From contig MGWR01000035.1 in NCBI GenBank assembly GCA_001801085.1, positions 1 through 49,460 on the forward strand: a stretch of DNA of 49,460 bases, given 5' to 3'. Made by a program: the position numbers and the translations under genes. The stretch's first letter is position 1; each line of letters starts with the position of its first letter. Origin of the DNA: Gallionellales bacterium GWA2_60_142. GTDB taxonomy: Bacteria > Pseudomonadota > Gammaproteobacteria > Burkholderiales > Gallionellaceae. The notes under the pieces were generated by a model that was given only the letters and a program-made list of their open reading frames with translations, searched no databases and was not told the origin of the DNA. Shown one piece after another: positions 9,268-16,274 of this stretch.

Positions 9268-11349
9268 TTAAGCGGCGGGCGGGCGGCGCGGATGGAACGT
9301 CACCGGTGTCGAAGTTGGCGACGGTGTCTTCAGGATGTGTTTCTTGATCTTGCCGATCACATGCATCTCGCAAGCCTTGCAGTCGAATTCCAGCCGCAGC
9401 TTTTCGCTGCCGTTGACCAGCGTCATCGGCTCGGCGCGCACAGTACCCTGTACGCCGACCACGCCCTTGGCCTGCTTGGGGCACAGGCTCATCGAATAGC
9501 GTATGCAGTGGCGCGTGACCATCAGCGAGACTTCGCCCGCTTCCTTGTGCGACTCGTAGGCGGCGGCGATCAGCTTCACGCCATGCTTTGCGTAGAACGC
9601 CCGCGCCGCGCTGTTGTAGACGTTGGCGAGGAAGGATAACGACTCTTCCGGATACTGCGCGGGCGGCTTTGCGGCGGCCTTGCGCTGCGGGCGGATGTAG
9701 GCTTCGAGGCGTGCGGCTTCGAGTCTCTCCACCGCGTCGCGGCGCAGCTTGTTGATGATCGAGCCGGGGACGAACCAGGGTTGGGACCACTCGATGGCGA
9801 TGGCCTCCGCTTCACTCCCTCCCCCTTGCAGGGGGAGGGTTGGGGTGGGGGTAGATTTGTTGAGTGGCAGAGTTTCTACCCTCTCCCTAGTCCTCTCCCT
9901 GCAAGGGAGAGGGGACAGTGGGCGCAGCTCGAAATCGCTGCCGCCGAAGCGGTCGAGTTGTTCGCGCAATGCGGCCTCGGTTTCGGCCGGGTGTTGTGCC
10001 GGCTGTTTGTCGAAGGCGACGTTCGCAGTCGCTTCGATGCCGTCCTCGTCCCGCAGCGTCAGCGAGTAACCGTCCGGTGTTTCGGCGAACACGGCGCTGA
10101 CGCCTATGCGTCGCTCTGCGGACTTCTTCGCCAGCGCCTGTTCCCACGCATGGTCGCGGTTGCGGCTGATGACCACGCCGGGGCGCAGCCCTTCCAGCGT
10201 ATGCATAGGCTCGTTCGGAAACACGCGCCACATCGTGCCTTTGTTTTCGACGACGTTCGCTTGCAGGCCATGCACTACACGCTTGTGCTGATAGTTCAAA
10301 CCGTCGCTGTTCGCGAGCGCTTCGTTCGATTCCATCTCGAACCACTTGTCGCCGACCTGCGTCACCTCGCCCAGTTCGAGCCCGACGAAGGTCGGTGTGT
10401 CGAACGCGCCGATGTCGGCCTTGCGGCCGTTGGTGAAATAGTCCGTCGCGCCCCGATGGAAGGTCTTGTCCGGATTCGGCGTGAACAGCAGTTTCGTATG
10501 TCCGCTGGAGGCGCGCGCGAGGTCGCTGCGCTCTTCCAGTATCTCGTCGAGCAGCAAGCGATAGTGGCCGGTGATGTTCTTCACATAGCCCGCGTCCTTG
10601 TAGCGACCCTCGATCTTGAAACTGCGCACCCCGGCGGCGATCAGCGCGCGCAGGTTGTCGCTCTGGTTGTTGTCCTTCACCGACAGCAGATGTTTGTCGT
10701 AGGCGACGACGCGGTCTTGCGCGTCGGTCAGCGTGTACGGCAATCGGCAAGCCTGCGAGCAGTCGCCGCGGTTCGCGCTACGTCCGGTGTGCGCGTGGCT
10801 GATGTTGCACTGGCCGGAATAGGCGACGCACAGCGCGCCGTGGATGAAGTGCTCGATCACGGTGTCGGCGGGCACGGCAGCGCGCACCTTCGCGATTTCC
10901 GAAATCGTCAGCTCGCGCGCCAGCACGATCTGCGAGAAGCCCACGTCGGCGAGGAAGCGCGCCTTCTCCGGCGTGCGAATGTCGCACTGGGTCGAGGCGT
11001 GCAAGTCTATCGGCGGCAGGTCGAGCTCCAGCAGCCCCATGTCCTGCACGATCAGCGCATCGACGCCCGCGTCGTAGCAATCCCACGCGAGCTTGCGCGC
11101 GGCTTCCAGTTCGGCGTCGTGCAAGATGGTGTTCAGCGTGACGAAAATCTTCGCGCGGTAGCGGTGCGCGAATTCTACCAGCCCGGCGATGTCCTCGATG
11201 GAGTTGCCCGCCTTGTCGCGCGCGCCGAACGATGGCCCGCCGATGTACACCGCATCCGCGCCGTGCAGGATGGCGTCGCGTCCGATGGCGGCGTTTTTTG
11301 CCGGGGCGAGGAGTTCGAGTGATTCGAGGGGGGGATTCAGGTTTGACAT
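9268..11349 (-). CDS. rlhA: 23S rRNA C2501 hydroxylase RlhA (U32 peptidase family)
   Basis: This 693-residue protein matches E. coli RlhA (YdcP, about 653 aa) along its length. The family hydroxylates cytidine 2501 of 23S rRNA and contains Fe-S-type cysteines. Recognisable blocks are ELLAPAKNAAIGRDAILHGA, LHASTQCDIRT, the cysteine-rich CVAYSGQCNISHAHTGRSAN and DCSQACRLPYTL, and near the C-terminus LCPKQAKG and CKACEMHVIGKIKKHI. It is about 40 residues longer than E. coli RlhA because a palindromic repeat (9814-9917) is inserted in frame and read as a Pro/Leu/Arg-rich stretch, between the ELRPL and IEWSQPWFVPGS segments. The start at 11349 matches the family N-terminus. It appears to stand alone. 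Confidence 0.92.
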   Translation of the reverse strand: MSNLNPPLESLELLAPAKNAAIGRDAILHGADAVYIGGPSFGARDKAGNSIEDIAGLVEFAHRYRAKIFVTLNTILHDAELEAARKLAWDCYDAGVDALIVQDMGLLELDLPPIDLHASTQCDIRTPEKARFLADVGFSQIVLARELTISEIAKVRAAVPADTVIEHFIHGALCVAYSGQCNISHAHTGRSANRGDCSQACRLPYTLTDAQDRVVAYDKHLLSVKDNNQSDNLRALIAAGVRSFKIEGRYKDAGYVKNITGHYRLLLDEILEERSDLARASSGHTKLLFTPNPDKTFHRGATDYFTNGRKADIGAFDTPTFVGLELGEVTQVGDKWFEMESNEALANSDGLNYQHKRVVHGLQANVVENKGTMWRVFPNEPMHTLEGLRPGVVISRNRDHAWEQALAKKSAERRIGVSAVFAETPDGYSLTLRDEDGIEATANVAFDKQPAQHPAETEAALREQLDRFGGSDFELRPLSPLPCRERTRERVETLPLNKSTPTPTLPLQGGGSEAEAIAIEWSQPWFVPGSIINKLRRDAVERLEAARLEAYIRPQRKAAAKPPAQYPEESLSFLANVYNSAARAFYAKHGVKLIAAAYESHKEAGEVSLMVTRHCIRYSMSLCPKQAKGVVGVQGTVRAEPMTLVNGSEKLRLEFDCKACEMHVIGKIKKHILKTPSPTSTPVTFHPRRPPAA
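9814..9917. repeat. palindromic repeat pair inserted in frame inside rlhA
   Basis: Two oppositely oriented palindromes (CCCTCCCCCTTGCAGGGGGA type and CCTCTCCCTGCAAGGGAGAG type), each with a (T)TGGGGTGGGGGTAG-like tail, are joined by about 20 bp. They are read through in the rlhA frame without a stop. Related units are at 15316, 19541 and 39799. Confidence 0.85.
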
Positions 11350-11394
11350 GCGGCGCGATTATACCGGAGCCGCCGGCCCGCTTCTTGCGGGATC

Positions 11395-11472
11395 GGCAAG
11401 CTGCTGGCGCTGATTCAGGAGATCGACCACAACGGCTTGGCGTCGCTGCTCGATCCGCTTGGAAAACGCTGA
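11395..11472 (+). other. possible 3' gene remnant
   Basis: An open stretch reading GKLLALIQEIDHNGLASLLD and ending at TGA 11470-11472 looks like the C-terminal tail of a protein, but it has no start codon or upstream domain. It could be debris left when the neighbouring accessory genes were inserted, or chance. Confidence 0.2.
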
Positions 11473-11521
11473 TTGCGATTCGGTTGGGTCGGGAGCCGCG
11501 CAGGCTGACCGCCAGTCACGG

Positions 11522-11551
11522 TTGACCTGTACCAATTAGTGCATCTACAAT
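11522..11551 (+). promoter_or_regulatory. sigma-70-type promoter of brnT
   Basis: TTGACC (11522-11527) and TACAAT (11546-11551) are separated by 18 bases. Transcription should start about seven bases after the -10 box, which is at or next to the brnT ATG at 11558. With no Shine-Dalgarno visible, the message may be leaderless. Confidence 0.65.
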
Positions 11552-11557
11552 AATTCA

Positions 11558-11851
11558 ATGAAATCGCGCTTTACATGGAACGAGCAGAAGCGGACGGCCA
11601 ATCTGGAAAAACATCGACTGGATTTCGCCGATGCGGGAATGGTGCTGAATAGCCAGTTCCGGCTCGATGTGGAAAGCATCAGGAATCATGAGCAGCGCAC
11701 GCAGTCGTTCGCCTACGTGTTCGATCGGCTGGCCGTGCTCACCGTAGTGCATCTGCCGCGCGAACAGCATCACATCATCAGTTTTCGTACGGCAAGCGAA
11801 GAGGAACGAGAGGTCTATCATGAGTGGCTCGAAAATGACTACACAGCGTAA
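11558..11851 (+). CDS. brnT: BrnT family toxin
   Basis: This 97-residue protein fits the BrnT (DUF497) family: a small RelE-fold ribonuclease toxin of type II systems that blocks translation until bound by BrnA. Family features seen are the N-terminal FTWNEQKRTANLEKHRLDF block, the central FDRLAVLTVVHL strand and the C-terminal ISFRTASEEEREVYHEWL. Length is normal (about 90-100). The antitoxin start overlaps its 3' end by 32 bases, the standard toxin-first order of this family. A good promoter ends directly before the ATG. In known BrnTA modules the complex represses its own promoter. The gene lies in a small accessory island. Confidence 0.88.
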   Translation: MKSRFTWNEQKRTANLEKHRLDFADAGMVLNSQFRLDVESIRNHEQRTQSFAYVFDRLAVLTVVHLPREQHHIISFRTASEEEREVYHEWLENDYTA

Positions 11852-12146
11852 AGCGATTCTGGACGCGACCGGAAAAGCGCCACCGGGCGGCGATTACGTT
11901 TGGGACGGCAAGGACGAAACCGAGCGTCCATTGACCCGTGAAGAAATGCAAAAAGGCGTCGAGGCATACCGCAAGAGACGCGGCCGCCCGGTCAGCGGCA
12001 CGCGCAAGGAACAGGTAAGCGTCCGCTACAGCCCCGAAGTGCTGTCGTATTTCCGCGCTACCGGCGAAGGCTGGCAAACCCGCATGGATGCGGCTTTGCA
12101 AATGCTGGTCAAGAAACATCCGGAGTGGCTGAAGAAGCTCGGGTAG
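11820..12146 (+). CDS. brnA: BrnA family antitoxin
   Basis: This 108-residue protein is the partner of BrnT. The N-terminal part is charged and probably disordered (MTTQRKAILDATGKAPPGGD). The C-terminal part has the BrnA signature: GRPVSGTRKEQVSVRYSPEV, a ribbon-helix-helix DNA-binding unit, then FRATGEGWQTRMDAALQML. BrnA dimers bind the operator through the ribbon-helix-helix and neutralise the toxin. AGAGG six bases before ATG 11820 supports this start; ATG 11835 is an alternative. The gene overlaps the toxin gene, so the proteins are made in a coupled way. Confidence 0.87.
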   Translation: MSGSKMTTQRKAILDATGKAPPGGDYVWDGKDETERPLTREEMQKGVEAYRKRRGRPVSGTRKEQVSVRYSPEVLSYFRATGEGWQTRMDAALQMLVKKHPEWLKKLG

Positions 12147-12197
12147 TGGTGTGAATCGACACCGGTATATTCTGCTGAATTCAAGGTTAGGATTAGT

Positions 12198-13001
12198 ATG
12201 ACTAAACCCGTTTGTGCCTACTGCAAATTACCTAATGCGCTGACTCGTGAGCATCTTTGGCCTGCATCCTTGCATAGCAGACTTTCCGCTGCGAACAAGC
12301 AAACATCGAACTCGTTCTGGTTAGCTCGACTTCAAAGGGAAATTCCAAGTGAACCAAAAATACGTGATGTATGTGCTCATTGCAATAATGTGGTGCTCTC
12401 TGAATTAGATGCATACATATGCCAGCTTTTTGATAGCACATTGGTTCATATACCAAACCGGCACGAACGCGTGACTTTTGAGCACGACTACCATCTTCTC
12501 AAGCGATGGCTATTAAAATTGTGCTTCAACTCGGCAAGAGTACATAACTCGCGAGATCTCTATGCCCTAGACGTTATGCTTCCCTACATCATGGGTGAAA
12601 GCTCCACACTTGGGAAATCAGTCCAACTTTTCCTTCAGCTTTCATATCCTGAAGAAGTGCCTGAGGAAGAGCTCAGCGCCAATGCTCCTGCGGATTGCCC
12701 AGTCTTTTTTAAACCTACGATGAATCGTGTTGGGCACATCTTTTTTCGCGTGCACGGTGTTGGCGAGAAGCTCCTGAGGGCAGTTCACCTACGTTCGTTT
12801 ACCTTTTATTTGGCATTCTTCAAGCCAAGTGAAAGTTGTGTCGTGTTAAACGATTTTGCCGATCATTTTTCTCACTATACTGGAGCATTACTACTGCGGC
12901 CTTCTAATCCAATAGTCGAGACTCAATGCAACGGAGCGGGCGCATGGACATTATTTAAAGGCTCAAGGTCTAATCAGCTAATTTTTGACGATGATATCTA
13001 A
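12198..13001 (+). CDS. HNH-type endonuclease-like protein, AT-rich accessory gene
   Basis: This 267-residue protein has a zinc-finger-like HNH arrangement at its N-terminus: CAYC (about residues 6-9), then LTREHLWPASL carrying the histidine, then VCAHCNN. This order (CxxC...EH...CxxCN) is that of HNH nucleases of restriction, toxin and mobile-element systems. The remaining 200 residues contain no family I recognise. The gene is clearly richer in A and T than its neighbours and uses many A/T-ending codons, which suggests recent transfer. It follows the BrnTA pair by about 50 bp with its own AGGA ribosome site. It could be a defence nuclease or a remnant of an integrated element. Activity is not proven by the motif alone. 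Confidence 0.7.
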   Translation: MTKPVCAYCKLPNALTREHLWPASLHSRLSAANKQTSNSFWLARLQREIPSEPKIRDVCAHCNNVVLSELDAYICQLFDSTLVHIPNRHERVTFEHDYHLLKRWLLKLCFNSARVHNSRDLYALDVMLPYIMGESSTLGKSVQLFLQLSYPEEVPEEELSANAPADCPVFFKPTMNRVGHIFFRVHGVGEKLLRAVHLRSFTFYLAFFKPSESCVVLNDFADHFSHYTGALLLRPSNPIVETQCNGAGAWTLFKGSRSNQLIFDDDI

Positions 13002-13102
13002 TCCTTCATTTACTAGGCTGCATGAAAAGCCGCACAGGAATGTAAATTCAAACGTTTACGCTTTCTTATAGATTCAGGGACTCTTAGAATCAATAGCCTC
13101 TA

Positions 13103-13681
13103 ATGGCATTCCCTCACCGCCCCATGCGCCCCAAACCTCCTCCCGATTACCTCGCCGGCTACCCCGCCGCGTTGGTCGCGCAAGTGCGGCAACTGATCGC
13201 ACAGGACAAGCTCGCCGGGCTGTTGTTGCAGAAGTATCCGCAGGCGCATGAGGTGCGCACGGACAAGGCGCTGTACGACTATGTGTTGGAGCTCAAGAGC
13301 GAGTATCTGCGCAACGCGGGGCAGTTGAGCCGGGTGGCGTTCGACGGCAGGCTGCACCTCAAGAACGCGCTGGGCATGCACACCAGCATCTCGCGCACGC
13401 AGGGCGGCAACCTCAAGGCCAAGCGCGAGATACGCGTCGCGGCGGTGTTCAAAGAGATGCCGCCGGAGTTTCTGCGCATGATAGCTGTGCACGAGTTGGC
13501 GCACATCAAGGAGCGGGAGCACGACAAGGCGTTCTATCAGTTGTGCCGCCACATGGCGCCGGATTACGCGCAACTGGAATTCGATCTGCGGACCTATCTG
13601 GTTTATCTGGATGCGGGCGGTGTCTCACTGTGGGCGGCAGAGCCGAACTGTAAAACCGTGTTACCCTCGAACGCCGAATAA
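13103..13681 (+). CDS. ygjP: YgjP-like metal-dependent hydrolase
   Basis: This 192-residue protein aligns by eye with E. coli YgjP (167 aa), a DUF45/M48-like zinc-fold protein reported as a UTP pyrophosphatase. Shared blocks include the DYLAGYPA start, TDKALYDYVLELKSEYLRNA, LKNALGMHTSISRTQGG and the metal site VHELAHIKEREHDKAFYQLC (HExxH plus a later His). The protein is slightly longer at both ends; the first dozen residues (MAFPHRPMRPKP) may not belong if a later start is used, and no clear Shine-Dalgarno settles it. It stands alone between the accessory island and tpm. The cytoplasmic function in this host is inferred from the family only. Confidence 0.88.
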   Translation: MAFPHRPMRPKPPPDYLAGYPAALVAQVRQLIAQDKLAGLLLQKYPQAHEVRTDKALYDYVLELKSEYLRNAGQLSRVAFDGRLHLKNALGMHTSISRTQGGNLKAKREIRVAAVFKEMPPEFLRMIAVHELAHIKEREHDKAFYQLCRHMAPDYAQLEFDLRTYLVYLDAGGVSLWAAEPNCKTVLPSNAE

Positions 13682-13790
13682 TTAATCAACCCCACGCAAT
13701 CGCGGCATATCTTTTCGCGCTTGCTTCTTCGATTCGCATACTGCTCTCGCAAAGTTTTGTGCCTGTTCGATCAGAACGTTTTCATGGTGC

Positions 13791-14555
13791 ATGATCCTTT
13801 CAATGAGAAAAACCACCGAGTCGCATCCTGCTGTAGAAGCCGAACCCGTCGTTGCGGAGGAGCCGGGCCGTTGCGATGGCGACAACCAGCTCTGGCTGCA
13901 ATGCTGGCGCGAGCGTCGTACCGATTTTCACCAGAGCGAGGTCAACCCGTTGCTGAGCCGGTTCTGGCCCAGCCTGAAATTGGTGCACGGCAGCCGTGTG
14001 TTCGTCCCGCTTTGCGGCAAGAGCCTGGATATGATCTGGCTCGCGCAACAGGGGCATGAAGTTCTGGGCGTCGAGTTGAGCCCCGTCGCGGTGGAGGATT
14101 TTTTTCGGGAGAACGGTTTGCAGCCGGTGAAACGGCAAGCGGGACAGTTCACTCTGTGGAGTCACGGCAAGCTCTGCATCCTGTGCGGGGATTACTTTGC
14201 GTTGAATGCCGACGACATCGGGATATTCGACACCGTCTATGACCGGGCGGCGCTGACGGCCTTGCCGGAAAACGTGCGGGGTCTGTATGTGGCGCAATTG
14301 GGGCGGCTGGTGCCGAAGAACGCCGGGGTGTTTCTGCTGACGATAGAAGATGCGGCGGAAGATGCGACATTGAGCCAGGCCGCGGGGGTGGATGAAGAAA
14401 TCGCCAGACTCTATACGGCAGCATTCGAGATCGATCTGGCTTATGTCGAAAGCGTGTTCGAGCCAGATCCGGAATCGCCCGATGCCCTGAGGCGAGCCGA
14501 GTACAAGGTTTACCGGCTTTCCGGCAAGAGCGAGCGCCCGGTGTCCGGCCTATGA
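13791..14555 (+). CDS. tpm: thiopurine S-methyltransferase family protein
   Basis: This SAM-dependent methyltransferase of about 254 residues belongs to the TPMT family; bacterial members methylate thiopurines and also tellurite/selenite species. The signature blocks are NQLWLQCWRERRTDFHQ, the SAM-binding RVFVPLCGKSLDMIWLAQQG, the acidic end VLGVELSP and the YDRAALTALP motif. The C-terminal part (EIARLYTAAFEIDLAYVES) is also typical. The first 30 residues are poorly conserved and hydrophilic, and the start could equally be ATG 13803; neither has a convincing ribosome site. Its 3' end overlaps the 3' end of the convergent Fe-S protein gene by six bases. Confidence 0.9.
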   Translation: MILSMRKTTESHPAVEAEPVVAEEPGRCDGDNQLWLQCWRERRTDFHQSEVNPLLSRFWPSLKLVHGSRVFVPLCGKSLDMIWLAQQGHEVLGVELSPVAVEDFFRENGLQPVKRQAGQFTLWSHGKLCILCGDYFALNADDIGIFDTVYDRAALTALPENVRGLYVAQLGRLVPKNAGVFLLTIEDAAEDATLSQAAGVDEEIARLYTAAFEIDLAYVESVFEPDPESPDALRRAEYKVYRLSGKSERPVSGL

Positions 14556-15989
14556 ATTATTTGCCGTCCCTTTGAGCGCATCGCGCAGCAGCAGCGCGAC
14601 ATGAAACGCTTTCCGGTCCGCGCCTTCGCTAATCTGGTGGCGGCAGGAGAAGCCGTTGGCGAGGATGGCCGCATCGGGCGCGGCGCGCAGGGCGGGCAGC
14701 AGATCGAGTTCGGCCATCTGCATGGAGATGGCGGCGTGCTCGGCCTCCAGTCCGAAGCTGCCCGCCATGCCGCAACAACTTGCTTCGATGAATTCGAACT
14801 CGAATTCGGGAATCAGTCGCAGCACTTTGCGCAGCGACTTCATCGCGCCGACGGCTTTCTGGTGGCAGTGTCCGTGCACCAGCGTCTTGCCGGGCGGCAG
14901 CGGTTTGAATTCGAGCGTGAAGCGTTTGCGGTCGTGTTCGCGCGCGATGAATTCCTCGAACAGATAGACCTGCTTCGATAGCGCGATAGCCTCTTCGCCC
15001 AAGCCCAATTTCAAATGATCGTCGCGCAGCGACAGGATGCACGAGGGCTCCAGCCCGACGATGGGCGTGCCTGCGGCCAGAGCCGGGCGTAGCGCTCTGT
15101 GCATGCGTTGCGCTTCGCGCCGCGCCGCCTCGACTTGCCCCAGCGACAGGTAAGTGCGTCCGCAGCACAGCGCGCGCTCCGGCTCTTCGTCGTCTGCGGG
15201 CGGTTGCAAGGTGGTGACGTTATAGCCTGCGGCGCTCAGCACTTGATGCGCGGCATGAGCGATTTCGGGCTCGAAGTGGGTGGCGAAGGTGTCGATGAAG
15301 AGGATGACGTTCGCATCCCCTCCCCCATGTAGGGGGAGGGTTAGGGTGGGGGTAGAAATGTTGCCACTCAAAGACTCAACCCCTCTGCAAGGGGGAAGGA
15401 GCGGACTTTGCCCTGATGAATTATTCGCGTTGAATGCCACAGCAGCCGGTTCCGGCAACTTACGCCCCGCCGCAATCCCGAAAAATGTTTCACCCAGCTT
15501 CGCCAGCCACGGCGCGCGGTTGCGCCAGCGGATCAGGCTGCGCACGAACTGCCGGTGTTGCAGTTGCTCGGGCAGGCTTGCGACCAGTCTGTCGCGCCAG
15601 GACACGCCCAGCCGCGCATTGCGCTGCGCCTGATACTCGATCTTGATCGCGGCCATATCGATCTGGTTGGCGCATTCGCGTTTGCAGCCCTTGCAGCCGA
15701 CGCAGAGTTCCATCGCCTCGGCCAGTTCCTTGCCGGCGAAGGCGGTTTCCCCAAGTTCGCCGTTCAGCGCGGCCTTGAGCACTTTCACTCTGCCGCCGGG
15801 CGAATGCGCGGGGTCGTCGGTGGCGCGGAAGCTGGGGCACATCACGCCTTTGGGTTTGCGCTGGCATTGCTTGTCGCCTATGCACACGGCGACGGCTTTG
15901 GCGAAATCGCCGCCGGTGGCGGGAATGCCGGCATAGGCGTCGCCTTGCCCGGCGGTTTCGTAGGACGACCAATCGAGGTGATGTTTCAT
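14550..15989 (-). CDS. Fe-S oxidoreductase, C-terminal half of FAD-linked D-2-hydroxyacid dehydrogenases
   Basis: This 479-residue cytoplasmic protein resembles the Fe-S/cysteine-rich half of large FAD-linked dehydrogenases (YdiJ/D-lactate type, GlpC/HdrD-like). Visible are a first cysteine set (Cys36, Cys42, Cys51 in VCIGDKQC and VMCPSFRAT), a second [4Fe-4S] set CVGCKGCKREC (96-106), and two CCG-type domains (EPERALCCGRTYLSLG; EASCCGMAGSFGLE). The FAD-binding half that normally precedes this is absent, and the region upstream is the nifB promoter. So it is either a separate electron-transfer subunit or a truncated enzyme. About 30 residues in the middle come from a palindromic repeat (about 15316-15406). 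Substrate unknown. Confidence 0.8.
   Translation of the reverse strand: MKHHLDWSSYETAGQGDAYAGIPATGGDFAKAVAVCIGDKQCQRKPKGVMCPSFRATDDPAHSPGGRVKVLKAALNGELGETAFAGKELAEAMELCVGCKGCKRECANQIDMAAIKIEYQAQRNARLGVSWRDRLVASLPEQLQHRQFVRSLIRWRNRAPWLAKLGETFFGIAAGRKLPEPAAVAFNANNSSGQSPLLPPCRGVESLSGNISTPTLTLPLHGGGDANVILFIDTFATHFEPEIAHAAHQVLSAAGYNVTTLQPPADDEEPERALCCGRTYLSLGQVEAARREAQRMHRALRPALAAGTPIVGLEPSCILSLRDDHLKLGLGEEAIALSKQVYLFEEFIAREHDRKRFTLEFKPLPPGKTLVHGHCHQKAVGAMKSLRKVLRLIPEFEFEFIEASCCGMAGSFGLEAEHAAISMQMAELDLLPALRAAPDAAILANGFSCRHQISEGADRKAFHVALLLRDALKGTANNS
15316..15406. repeat. palindromic repeat inserted in frame in the Fe-S protein gene
   Basis: CCCCTCCCCCATGTAGGGGG-type palindrome with a GGTTAGGGTGGGGGTAG tail, a short spacer, then an inverted CCCCTCTGCAAGGGGG-type unit. 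On the gene's strand it reads as LLPPCRG...TPTLTLPLHGGG. It is the same family as the repeat in rlhA and the one between nifQ and draG. Confidence 0.83.
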
Positions 15990-16029
15990 GGGGTGCTACG
16001 TCCGGCTGTCGAATTTATGTTCATGCCTG

Positions 16030-16045
16030 TGTACAAGCAAATACA
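16030..16045 (+). promoter_or_regulatory. NifA upstream activator site 1 for nifB
   Basis: TGT-N10-ACA match, about 180 bp upstream of the sigma-54 promoter. It is one of three exact matches in the 240-bp nifB upstream region. Confidence 0.6.
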
Positions 16046-16115
16046 GCGCCACCCCATGGAAAACGATGGCGGCCTTGTTCAACCCGCCACTTGAATCAAG
16101 AAGGCTTTCCGATTT

Positions 16116-16131
16116 TGTCGTCTTCGCCACA
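16116..16131 (+). promoter_or_regulatory. NifA upstream activator site 2 for nifB
   Basis: TGT-N10-ACA match about 95 bp upstream of the -24/-12 element, the preferred distance for NifA action through DNA looping. Confidence 0.75.
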
Positions 16132-16148
16132 ACCCGTCCGCGCTGTCA

Positions 16149-16164
16149 TGTGTTATTTGCAACA
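16149..16164 (+). promoter_or_regulatory. NifA upstream activator site 3 for nifB
   Basis: TGT-N10-ACA match about 62 bp upstream of the -24/-12 element; the centres of sites 2 and 3 are 33 bp apart (about three helical turns). Confidence 0.7.
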
Positions 16165-16225
16165 GTGCGATACATCCCCCTGCTACGACTCTTGTAAAAC
16201 AATGAGTTAGCTAAGGTGGCCGGAT

Positions 16226-16241
16226 GGGCACGCTGTTTGCT
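16226..16241 (+). promoter_or_regulatory. sigma-54 (-24/-12) promoter of nifB
   Basis: GGGCACGCTGTTTGCT matches the consensus TGGCACG-N4-TTGCW at every defined position but the first. Transcription should start near 16252, before the GTG start at 16275. Confidence 0.9.
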
Positions 16242-16274
16242 CCTAGTCAGCCAGACCTTAGCGGAGGACAAATC

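Noticed and set aside
9781..11322. Long plus-strand open frame opposite rlhA
   Set aside because: The minus strand encodes a full-length RlhA with conserved motifs; the plus frame is Arg/Ala/Val-rich and featureless.
13682..13885. Minus-strand frame between ygjP and tpm
   Set aside because: It overlaps the tpm N-terminus antisense, lacks a ribosome site and has no known family.
16149..16164. A second sigma-54 promoter around TTATTTGCAACA upstream of nifB
   Set aside because: TTTGCA is present, but no GG lies at the required distance upstream; the segment fits a NifA site instead.
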